Assembly (NCBI GenBank): GCA_030603035.1
Contig: JAUVYQ010000051.1
Location: 1 to 16,358, forward strand
DNA: 16,358 nt
Source of the DNA: Phycisphaerae bacterium
Lineage (GTDB): Bacteria > Planctomycetota > Phycisphaerae > Sedimentisphaerales > SG8-4
Direction of reading: 5' to 3'
Shown here piece after piece: positions 6,962 through 12,964 of this stretch. Under the pieces are notes generated by a model, which had not been told where the DNA came from, ran no database searches, and saw nothing but the letters and a program-made list of their open reading frames with translations. Made by a program: the position numbers and the translations under genes. The first letter of the stretch is position 1, and each line of letters starts with the position of its first letter.

Positions 6962-7855
6962 ATGAGAACTTATTTCGATTGTATCCCGTGTTTTGTCCGT
7001 CAGGCGCTTGATTCGGCAAGGTTGATAACGGACGACGAGCAGATTCACGAACAGGTTATGCGTGGGGTCCTCGGCCTGGCTTCCAGGATGGATTTACGCC
7101 AGAGCCCCCCTGCTATGGCCCAAAAAATACATCGCCTTATTCGCAAATTAACCGGTGTTGAGGACCCATACCGAGAAATAAAGGACCGCTTTAACCAGTT
7201 GGCTCTGAAGATGTATCCTGAATTGAAAGAGCGAGCTGAAGTTGGCGCCGACCCTTTCGAGACAGCGGTTCGGTTAGCGATTGCAGGCAACATCATTGAT
7301 TTGGGTGTCAAGTCCGGATTGGCAGAATCCCAGGTTGAAAGCACTATTACCAAGTCACTGACAGAATCATTGGATATGGAGGCATTGAAAGAGTTCAGGA
7401 ACGCAACAGCCCAAGCGAAAGATATTCTTTACCTCGGTGATAATGCCGGCGAAATTGTTTTTGACCGGCTGCTGATTGAACAACTGCCCTGCGAAAACAT
7501 AACTTTTGTTGTCAAGGCCGGCCCCATTATAAATGATGCGACAATGGAAGACGCCGAGATAGTTGGCTTAACCGATATAGTTACGGTTATCGACAATGGC
7601 TCGGATGCATCGGGCACAATTCTGGAGAGCTGCTCAGAGGAGTTTCGCCATCGCTTCACTAATGCGGATTTGATTATAGCCAAGGGACAGGGTAATTACG
7701 AAACCCTCAGCGATGTGGATAAGAATATTTTCTTCGTACTAAAGGCCAAGTGCCCTGTTATTGCCAGGCACTTGGCCTGTGAAGTTGGTGAGATGATTTT
7801 GAGAAGGAGCGAGGCGTTTGATGATGTTGTTGATTTAGTTAAGGAGGCCAAATAG
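6962..7855 (+). CDS. DUF89/ARMT1-like domain protein (metal-dependent phosphatase family)
   Basis: A 297-residue protein of the DUF89/ARMT1-like family, in the short form found in archaea and anaerobic bacteria. Relatives are metal-dependent phosphatases thought to clear damaged phosphometabolites; the substrate here is unknown. Visible family features are an N-terminal CxxC (C7, C10 in DCIPCFVRQAL), LGDNAGE at 158-164 with D160 and N161 as likely metal ligands, IND at 190-192, and KGQGNYE at 241-247. The ATG at 6962 has only a distant AAGGA (13 bases away), so initiation looks weak. It is the first gene of the plus-strand cluster, 84 bases after the palindrome. Its TAG stop directly abuts the next ATG. 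I assign its role to the cluster by position only. Confidence 0.85.
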   Translation: MRTYFDCIPCFVRQALDSARLITDDEQIHEQVMRGVLGLASRMDLRQSPPAMAQKIHRLIRKLTGVEDPYREIKDRFNQLALKMYPELKERAEVGADPFETAVRLAIAGNIIDLGVKSGLAESQVESTITKSLTESLDMEALKEFRNATAQAKDILYLGDNAGEIVFDRLLIEQLPCENITFVVKAGPIINDATMEDAEIVGLTDIVTVIDNGSDASGTILESCSEEFRHRFTNADLIIAKGQGNYETLSDVDKNIFFVLKAKCPVIARHLACEVGEMILRRSEAFDDVVDLVKEAK

Positions 7856-8356
7856 ATGCCAGGATTTGATGGTACGGGGCCGTTAGGTCAAGGGCCGATG
7901 ACAGGTCGAGGTCTCGGGTTTTGTGTTTTGACAACTTCAAAAGAAAACCCGGGCCAGATAAAAGGTTTTGCGGGATTGCAAAGTGTGCCCGGTGATCGAA
8001 CAGTTGAGACTTTTGAACATGCTGGAACGGAGGTGATTAATATGCCGTTTGGAGAGGGACCAGGGCCTGCTGGAATGGGACCAATGACAGGAAGAGCCGC
8101 CGGTTTCTGTGCAGGTTTCCCGGTGCCGGGGTATATGAACCCTGTCCCGGGAGGATTCGGTTATTACGGCGGCTCGTTTGGGCCATACGGTGCAGGTTCG
8201 TATGGTTATGGTGCCGGCTATTCAGCGCCTTATGCCGGCCGGTTCAATCCCTGGTTTGGCAGAGGCATTGGCTTTGGTTTTGGCCGAGGTTTCGGTCGAG
8301 GCCGAGGTTCCGGTCGAGGCCGGGGCCGCGGTCGCGGCAGAGGCAGATTTGGTTAG
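7856..8356 (+). CDS. Tandem DUF5320-type glycine/arginine-rich protein (in-frame fusion)
   Basis: A 166-residue protein made of two DUF5320-like units. The first has GTGPLGQGPMTGRG at residues 6-19, then about 40 nonrepetitive residues. The second begins at M63, with GPGPAGMGPMTGRAAGFCAG, then a Gly/Tyr/Pro-rich stretch and a C-terminal run of RG repeats from about residue 140. AAGGAGG at 7841-7847 with an 8-base spacer supports the start, which abuts the stop of the DUF89 gene. M63 (8042) has its own very strong Shine-Dalgarno, so a 104-residue second product is likely. DUF5320 proteins are small, found mainly in anaerobes, often beside NifX/ORP genes, and have no proven function. The RG tail suggests binding to nucleic acid or another anionic partner, which is speculation. 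Confidence 0.75.
   Translation: MPGFDGTGPLGQGPMTGRGLGFCVLTTSKENPGQIKGFAGLQSVPGDRTVETFEHAGTEVINMPFGEGPGPAGMGPMTGRAAGFCAGFPVPGYMNPVPGGFGYYGGSFGPYGAGSYGYGAGYSAPYAGRFNPWFGRGIGFGFGRGFGRGRGSGRGRGRGRGRGRFG
8029..8044 (+). promoter_or_regulatory. Strong internal ribosome binding site and start inside the DUF5320 fusion gene
   Basis: GGAGGTGAT at 8029-8037 is fully complementary to the 16S anti-Shine-Dalgarno and lies 4 bases before an in-frame ATG at 8042. The ATG opens a complete DUF5320 unit (MPFGEGPGPAGMG). It is stronger than the ribosome binding site of the full-length gene, although its spacing is short. Confidence 0.7.
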
Positions 8357-8730
8357 TGGTAGTATGTTTAATCCGGGTTAGTAACCAGTTGCAGAAAGGA
8401 GGCATATTATGCCGAGAGGAGATGGAACAGGGCCGGGCGGCCAGGGACGCGGCACCGGCCGAGGTATGGGGCGAGGACAGGGTAGAGGCCGAATGGGAGG
8501 GCCGTTCGCCGCAGGACCGGGAGGAAATTGCGTATGCCCGAAATGCGGCCACCAGGTTCCTCATATTGTAGGACAACCATGCAACCAAAGAGATTGTCCT
8601 GAGTGTGGTACAAGAATGACAAGACAATAATCCATTTTAATAACCTATTTTTTGAAAGGAGCATAACTATGCCACGTGGAAATGGAACAGGTCCTGCCGG
8701 AATGGGACCAATGACAGGAAGAGCCGCCGG
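8072..8730 (+). repeat. 32-bp identical direct repeat shared by two DUF5320 genes
   Basis: Bases 8072-8103 and 8699-8730 are identical over 32 positions, 627 bp apart. Both encode the core GMGPMTGRAAG. Similarity continues in both directions at lower identity (PGYMNPV is shared at the protein level). This shows that the second unit of the fusion gene and the 8669 gene are duplicates, or that gene conversion keeps the core alike. Confidence 0.8.
8409..8630 (+). CDS. DUF5320-like N-terminus with C-terminal zinc ribbon
   Basis: A 73-residue protein. Residues 1-30 are the familiar MPRGDGTGPGGQGRGTGRG start followed by GRG repeats. Residues 41-67 form a four-cysteine ribbon: CPKC (43-46), a cysteine in GQPCNQ, and CPEC, which would bind zinc or iron as in rubredoxin-like knuckles. 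AAAGGAGG at 8395-8402 with a 6-base spacer supports ATG 8409. Similar small proteins, an RG-rich head joined to a ribbon, are common hypothetical proteins in anaerobic bacteria. Function is unknown; a scaffold or metal-delivery role in the cluster would fit. It lies between two DUF5320 genes in the same orientation. Confidence 0.8.
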   Translation: MPRGDGTGPGGQGRGTGRGMGRGQGRGRMGGPFAAGPGGNCVCPKCGHQVPHIVGQPCNQRDCPECGTRMTRQ

Positions 8731-9064
8731 ATATTGTGCCGGCTACTCAGTACCCGGTTATATGAATCCGGTTGGTGGCCGTGGCTACGGCGGCTGGGGC
8801 CGAGGTTTCCGAGGTGGAGGTTTTGGCCGAGGTCGAGGTTTTGGTTGGGCCGGAGCCGGCTACGGCATGCCTGCCTGGGGCGGCGCTGTTGCGAGCCCCT
8901 ATGTGCCTTATCCTGCGCCGATTGCACCAACAGTAGCTCCGGAGCAGGAGCTTACCGGCCTGAAACAACAAGCCGACTATTTCCAGGATGCCCTCGATGA
9001 AATTAAAAAACGCATGGAAGAACTCGAGAGCCAGGCCAGAAAAGCAGCAAAGAGTAAAAAATAG
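8669..9064 (+). CDS. DUF5320 domain protein with C-terminal coiled coil
   Basis: A 131-residue protein. The N-terminal motif GTGPAGMGPMTGRAAGYCAG is followed by PGYMNPV, a Gly/Arg/Phe-rich middle (GRGFRGGGFGRGRGFG), a Pro/Tyr linker, and a charged helix at about 92-125 with heptad character (LTGLKQQADYFQDALDEIKKRMEELES), the classic tail of this family. ATG 8669 is supported by AAAGGAG at 8655-8661 with a 7-base spacer; the frame is open further upstream but without a start signal. It is a close relative of the second unit of the 7856 gene, with a 32-bp stretch of identical DNA. The coiled coil suggests that it oligomerises. Function is unknown. Confidence 0.85.
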   Translation: MPRGNGTGPAGMGPMTGRAAGYCAGYSVPGYMNPVGGRGYGGWGRGFRGGGFGRGRGFGWAGAGYGMPAWGGAVASPYVPYPAPIAPTVAPEQELTGLKQQADYFQDALDEIKKRMEELESQARKAAKSKK

Positions 9065-9183
9065 ACAGCCGTAGATTTGTGGCTTTCTGATGCAGTTCCG
9101 AGCCTTCGCGGAGATGCTGTGCGTCTATGATAACCGAAGATGATAAACTGCAAAGAAGGTTTTGATTGCTGGAGGCCTCACCA

Positions 9184-9594
9184 ATGGAAGTTTTAGTTAA
9201 GTATGAAAGCGGATTCCGTTTTTCAGCCGTCTGCAGAGGATATACCGTTACAACCGGACGTGGTGAGGATGGCAATGACAAACGGGACGGGATGTGGCCG
9301 GCTCAGCTCTTCGAAGCATCGATCGGAATGTGTATCGGTGGTTATGTCGCCAAGTTCTGCAAGGAGCAGGGTATTCCTTACGACGATATGACGATTGAGT
9401 TGAGCCGCCGGACCCAGGCTGAACTTTCGCGCACCACAAGAATTGATGCCAGAATTCACCTTGATGCAAAACTATCCCAGGAGCAGAAACAGGGTATTTT
9501 GCAGGCTGCTGATTGCTGCTATATAACTGATAGTATCAGAGAAGGGATGCAAATTGTTTGTTCTTTAGCCGATGCTAAGGTAGATAACGTATGA
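9184..9594 (+). CDS. OsmC-family protein
   Basis: A 136-residue protein of the OsmC/YhfA fold. These are small thiol-dependent peroxide reductases or related redox proteins. The two cysteines expected in the family are present: C50 in EASIGMCIGGYVAKF, at the start of the long central helix, and C112 (with C111) in CCYITDSIREG, near the second helix. Thus a peroxidase-type thiol pair is plausible. GGAGG at 9171-9175 with an 8-base spacer supports ATG 9184; a TTG at 9166 opens the same frame but has no such support. Its place in an anaerobe's metal-cluster operon suggests protection or thiol/sulfur handling, which is inference. The 119 bases before it hold no feature I can support. Confidence 0.85.
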   Translation: MEVLVKYESGFRFSAVCRGYTVTTGRGEDGNDKRDGMWPAQLFEASIGMCIGGYVAKFCKEQGIPYDDMTIELSRRTQAELSRTTRIDARIHLDAKLSQEQKQGILQAADCCYITDSIREGMQIVCSLADAKVDNV

Positions 9595-9620
9595 GAATGA
9601 TTTAACGAGGAGAGTAAACG

Positions 9621-9827
9621 ATGCCTATATTCGAATACAAATGCAATAAGTGCGGACACACAATGGAATTTTTGGAAAAAAGCAGCAGTGGCCACAAGCA
9701 CATTTGCGAACGCTGCAGAAGTTCGGATTTGCAAAAATTATTGTCAAGTTTTGCCGCAGGGCACAGCAGCAGCTCAACATCGCAGAACAGCGGTACCTGT
9801 CCTACCGGCACTTGTCACCTGTCTTAG
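9621..9827 (+). CDS. FmdB-family zinc ribbon protein
   Basis: A 68-residue protein starting MPIFEYKCNKCGH, the signature of the FmdB/CxxC_CxxC_SSSS family. C8/C11 and C29/C32 make the ribbon, and a serine-rich segment follows (SSFAAGHSSSSTS). The end carries two further cysteines (TCPTGTC), which are not part of the basic ribbon and may add a metal site. GAGGAG at 9607-9612 with an 8-base spacer supports the start. FmdB was first noted beside formamidase and molybdenum enzyme genes and is regarded as a small regulatory or metal-binding protein; its biochemical role is not settled. It lies 13 bases before the NifX-like gene. Confidence 0.9.
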   Translation: MPIFEYKCNKCGHTMEFLEKSSSGHKHICERCRSSDLQKLLSSFAAGHSSSSTSQNSGTCPTGTCHLS

Positions 9828-9839
9828 AAAGGATAAATT

Positions 9840-10208
9840 ATGAAAATTGCAATTACATCAACCGGAAAAACACTGGACTCACAGGTTGACCCCCGCTTCG
9901 GAAGGGCGGCGTACTTTGTCATTGTTGACACCGAAACAATGGGCTTCAGCGTAATTGAAAACGAAAGTGCTGCTGCCGCCGGCGGGGCCGGTATCAGCTC
10001 AGGTAAGGTTGTAATCGATGCCGGTGTCCAGGCCGTCTTGACAGGCAATTGCGGCCCCAACGCCGAGCGCACCTTAAGTGCCGGCGGTATTAAATTGTAC
10101 ACGGCAGTAACAGGGACGGTCGCAGAAGCAGTTGAGCTTTGCAAAAGCGGTAAATTGACCGAAGCCGCCGGCCCGAACGTAGAACCGCATTTTGGCATCG
10201 ATAAGTAA
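9840..10208 (+). CDS. NifX/NifB-domain protein (dinitrogenase iron-molybdenum cofactor family, ORP-like)
   Basis: A 122-residue single-domain protein of the NifX/NifY/NifB-C family (RNase H-like fold). It starts MKIAITSTGKTLDSQVDPRFGRA and ends in EPHFGIDK, with the typical ANR-like loop (LTGNCGPNAERTL) containing its conserved-position cysteine. Family members carry metal-sulfur clusters between assembly proteins. In Desulfovibrio the related orange protein binds a mixed Mo-Cu sulfide cluster. AAGGA at about 9830-9834 precedes the ATG. The stop is followed after one base by the ATG of the first ferredoxin-ATPase, so these two are tightly coupled. No nif genes are in the window, so a nitrogenase role is not implied. 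Confidence 0.9.
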   Translation: MKIAITSTGKTLDSQVDPRFGRAAYFVIVDTETMGFSVIENESAAAAGGAGISSGKVVIDAGVQAVLTGNCGPNAERTLSAGGIKLYTAVTGTVAEAVELCKSGKLTEAAGPNVEPHFGIDK

Positions 10209-10209
10209 A

Positions 10210-11115
10210 ATGTTGGACAACCTCGTTATTGCGATTGCCAGCGGTAAAGGCGGCACAGGCAAAACAACAATTGCTACCAATCTTGCTCATTACGTTGCTC
10301 AAACTGGCCAAAAGGTTCAGTACCTTGACTGCGATGTCGAAGAGCCGAACGGACACATTTTCTTAAAGCCGCGAATAAACCGCAGCCAGCAGGTTACTGT
10401 GGATGTGCCGCAGGTCGATTTGGAAAAATGTACCGCCTGTGGTAAATGCGGCGAAATCTGCCAGTACGGCGCCATCGTGTCCGTCAAAGAAACCGTATTG
10501 ACCTTTGAGCAACTTTGCCACTCCTGTGGCGGCTGCTGGCTCATCTGCCCGGCCGATGCAATTAAAGCAAAGCCGCTTAATATCGGAGATATTGAGTTTG
10601 GCAAAGCCGGCGGGGTTAATTTTGTTGGTGGCAAATTGCGTATCGGCTACGTGCGAACGCCGTCGCTGATAAAAGAAGTAAAAAGGCATATAAACGAAGA
10701 CCACCTGGCAATAATCGATGTTCCGCCGGGGACGTCTTGTCCGGTAGTTGAGGCAGTCAAAGGAGTAGATTTTGTTTTGCTTGTTACCGAGCCGACACCG
10801 TTTGGCCTGAATGATTTGAAGCTGGCTGTTGGTTTGGTTCAGGAAATGGATTTGCCTTTTGCTGTTGCCATCAACCGTTATGACATCGGCGATGACGAAG
10901 TAGAGAAATATTGCGGAATTGAGAACATAGACATCTGTTTGAAGCTGCCGGACGACCGACTCATTGCCGAGGCATACTCGTCCGGCAGGATAATTGTTGA
11001 TGTATTGAGTGAATACAAGAAGCAGTTTTCAGAATTATATGAATATATAAAAGGCGTAAAGGCAGAGATTGATGATAAAAGACGATTACGACTTCGGAGA
11101 AAGAATAACTCGTGA
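10210..11115 (+). CDS. MinD-superfamily ATPase with inserted 2[4Fe-4S] ferredoxin domain (copy 1)
   Basis: A 301-residue P-loop ATPase of the COG1149 type. The deviant Walker A GKGGTGKT is at residues 12-19, and the switch region has DVPPGTSCPV. Inserted in the ATPase are two ferredoxin motifs: C74-C77-C80-C84 and C103-C106-C109-C113, each CxxCxxCxxxC, for two [4Fe-4S] clusters. Two such ATPases are encoded in the ORP operons of Desulfovibrio, where they associate with ORP. They are presumed to couple ATP hydrolysis to electron or cluster transfer. The start is one base after the NifX-like stop, with no separate Shine-Dalgarno, suggesting translational coupling. The 3' end overlaps the J-domain gene by 44 bases. 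Confidence 0.93.
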   Translation: MLDNLVIAIASGKGGTGKTTIATNLAHYVAQTGQKVQYLDCDVEEPNGHIFLKPRINRSQQVTVDVPQVDLEKCTACGKCGEICQYGAIVSVKETVLTFEQLCHSCGGCWLICPADAIKAKPLNIGDIEFGKAGGVNFVGGKLRIGYVRTPSLIKEVKRHINEDHLAIIDVPPGTSCPVVEAVKGVDFVLLVTEPTPFGLNDLKLAVGLVQEMDLPFAVAINRYDIGDDEVEKYCGIENIDICLKLPDDRLIAEAYSSGRIIVDVLSEYKKQFSELYEYIKGVKAEIDDKRRLRLRRKNNS

Positions 11116-11419
11116 CCTGCAAGCTCGCCGGGCGGCACGCAAGATCCTTGATGTTGAGGAAGGTGCAAGTCAAGAAGCCTTGAAGAAAGCATACAGGCGG
11201 GCATCGTTGAAGTATCATCCGGACCATAACCCAAACGACAGCGATGCACATAAAAAGTTCCTGCTTGTCAGATGCGCATATGAACTGCTGACCGAAGACA
11301 AGCATTGTGAGATGTTGTTAGAGGAAATCAAATCCTGGTCTGATGTTCCGGAGGACGATATATATAACCTTGATAATCTCTGGGGACACTTTCTGTGGTG
11401 GCGTGAAAAGTTTTTCTAA
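11072..11419 (+). CDS. J-domain (DnaJ-like) protein
   Basis: A 115-residue protein with a J domain at about residues 20-80. It has ARKILDVEEGASQEALKKAYRRASLKYHPDHNP, including the HPD triad at 49-51 that stimulates DnaK ATPase. No Gly/Phe region, zinc fingers or C-terminal DnaJ domain is present; it ends in an aromatic WWREKFF. Thus it is a specialised cochaperone rather than a general DnaJ. In Fe-S assembly the HscB cochaperone plays an analogous role, but its C-terminal domain is not seen here. It starts inside the preceding ATPase gene, with a 44-base overlap in another frame (ATG 11072; a TTG just before also opens). The overlap ties its translation to the ATPase. Confidence 0.85.
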   Translation: MIKDDYDFGERITRDLQARRAARKILDVEEGASQEALKKAYRRASLKYHPDHNPNDSDAHKKFLLVRCAYELLTEDKHCEMLLEEIKSWSDVPEDDIYNLDNLWGHFLWWREKFF

Positions 11420-11430
11420 ATTTGGCTGCT

Positions 11431-12033
11431 ATGCAAAACTATTTGAAATCCTGCAAAACGAATTTTTGGAAGAAGGTTTTCCAGGTCGAGCTGGACTATA
11501 TTTTGAGCGAATTAAAAGGCGATAAACACATTTTAAGTGTTGGGTGCGGGCCTGCGATTATAGAAACAGGTTTGGCCGAACACGGCTTTAACGTTACCGG
11601 CTTAGATATTTCCAAAGAGGCATTGGACCAAGCGGCGAACAGCATAAGAACTATGGTAGGCTTGGCAGAAAATATGGACTTTGCAGATTGCAGCTTTGAT
11701 GCGGCTATTTATATTGCCTCTTTGCAGTTTATCGACAAATATAAAAAAGCGATTGAGCAGACTGCTCGTGTCCTTAGGTCGGGTGGTAAAATTTTGGCTA
11801 TGTTACTCAATCCGCAGTCCCAGTTTTTCAAAGAAAAAGCGAGCAATCCTGCCTCTTACGTGAACAAGATTAAGCATACGGACTTGGGAGAAATTGAAAG
11901 GACAATTGCAGAATATTTCTTTGTTCAAACCGAATTCTTCTTGGGAATCAAAGGCCAAGAGATATTTGAAAGCCGACAGCCGAATTTAGCGAGCCTTTAC
12001 GTTATAAAAGGGAAAAAGAACAATCCCGAATAA
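11431..12033 (+). CDS. Class I SAM-dependent methyltransferase
   Basis: A 200-residue Rossmann-fold methyltransferase. Motif I is ILSVGCG at 34-40, the acidic residue after strand 2 is D59 (TGLDIS), and FDAAIYIASLQFI plus VLRSGGKIL complete the Methyltransf_11 pattern. The substrate cannot be inferred. It lies between the J-domain gene (11 bases upstream) and the second ferredoxin-ATPase (13 bases downstream), so it appears to belong to the cluster. ATG 11431 is chosen because the TTG at 11422 adds only three residues. Neither has a clear Shine-Dalgarno. A methyltransferase is not part of the core ORP gene set I know, so it may define a local variant. Confidence 0.85.
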   Translation: MQNYLKSCKTNFWKKVFQVELDYILSELKGDKHILSVGCGPAIIETGLAEHGFNVTGLDISKEALDQAANSIRTMVGLAENMDFADCSFDAAIYIASLQFIDKYKKAIEQTARVLRSGGKILAMLLNPQSQFFKEKASNPASYVNKIKHTDLGEIERTIAEYFFVQTEFFLGIKGQEIFESRQPNLASLYVIKGKKNNPE

Positions 12034-12046
12034 AGGAAAAAGAAAC

Positions 12047-12964
12047 TTGAAGGAAATAGTTGTCATAAGTGGTAAAGGCGGAACAGGCAAGACAAGCATC
12101 GTCGCCTCATTTGCAGCACTTGCGAATAATGCGGTATTGGCCGATTGCGATGTTGACGCTGCGGATTTGCATCTGGTATTGGAGCCGGATGTAAAAGAAA
12201 GACACGACTTTAGCGGGGGCAAATTGGCTTCTGTTATTACGGAAAAATGTATCGGCTGCGGCAGATGTGAGGAAGTTTGCAACTTTGATGCCGCTGTCTT
12301 TAATGGCCCGGCCAACGATGTGGTCGAAAAAACTTATACGATTGATTCCATCGCATGCGAGGGTTGCGGCCTCTGTGCTCACTATTGTCCGGTTGATGCA
12401 ATAGAGTTCAAAGATGCCATTAACGGCCAATGGTTTATATCGGACACAAGATTTGGGCCTATGGTGCACGCCAGACTCGGAATCGCCCAGGAAAACAGCG
12501 GCAAACTGGTCAGCTTGATTCGTAAACAGTCAAAACAAATCGCAGCCGAGCAGAACAGGGACCTGATAATCGTGGATGGCTCACCCGGTATCGGCTGTCC
12601 GGTGATCGCATCTATAGTGGGGGCAGATTTGGTATTAGCTGTTACCGAGCCGACTCTTTCAGGTCAACACGACCTTGACAGGGTCGTTGAATTAACGGAG
12701 CATTTCAGGATTCCCACGGCGGTTTGTGTCAACAAATATGATATCAATGTGAAAATCACAAAAGCGATTGAGAAAAAAGCCCTGGAAAGGGATTTGAAAG
12801 TAGCCGGTAAAATTGCTTACGATATAGCAGTAACCAAAGCCCAGATTGCCGCCAGGAGTATTGTCGAATACTCAAGCAACGGCCTAAAGGACCAAATAAT
12901 GTCCCTGTGGGAATCGGTATTAGATATGTTGAAAGCAACGGCGAATACGAGGGAAACAAAATAA
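12047..12964 (+). CDS. MinD-superfamily ATPase with inserted 2[4Fe-4S] ferredoxin domain (copy 2)
   Basis: A 305-residue protein of the same type as the gene at 10210 but clearly diverged from it. Walker A GKGGTGKT is at 9-16. The ferredoxin motifs are C68-C71-C74-C78 and C104-C107-C110-C114. The switch region is DGSPGIGCPV, and TEPTLSGQHDL matches the TEPTPFGLNDL of copy 1. The start is a TTG, preceded by AAAGGA at about 12033-12038; no other start would leave the P-loop intact. Two different ATPases of this class in one operon is the arrangement of ORP clusters, where they may act as a pair. The stop overlaps the next ATG by one base (TAATG), so it is coupled to mrpORP. Confidence 0.93.
   Translation: MKEIVVISGKGGTGKTSIVASFAALANNAVLADCDVDAADLHLVLEPDVKERHDFSGGKLASVITEKCIGCGRCEEVCNFDAAVFNGPANDVVEKTYTIDSIACEGCGLCAHYCPVDAIEFKDAINGQWFISDTRFGPMVHARLGIAQENSGKLVSLIRKQSKQIAAEQNRDLIIVDGSPGIGCPVIASIVGADLVLAVTEPTLSGQHDLDRVVELTEHFRIPTAVCVNKYDINVKITKAIEKKALERDLKVAGKIAYDIAVTKAQIAARSIVEYSSNGLKDQIMSLWESVLDMLKATANTRETK

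Noticed and set aside
6962..7855. Frameshift or fusion in the DUF89 gene
   Set aside because: All expected motifs occur in order in one frame and the length is normal for the short DUF89 form.
9065..9183. Small gene or riboswitch between the DUF5320 and OsmC genes
   Set aside because: Only frames of under 20 codons without a ribosome binding site, and no convincing long-range pairing.
12907..12963. N-terminal extension of MrpORP by 19 residues
   Set aside because: It lies wholly inside the upstream ATPase gene; ATG 12964 overlaps that gene's stop and starts just before the P-loop.
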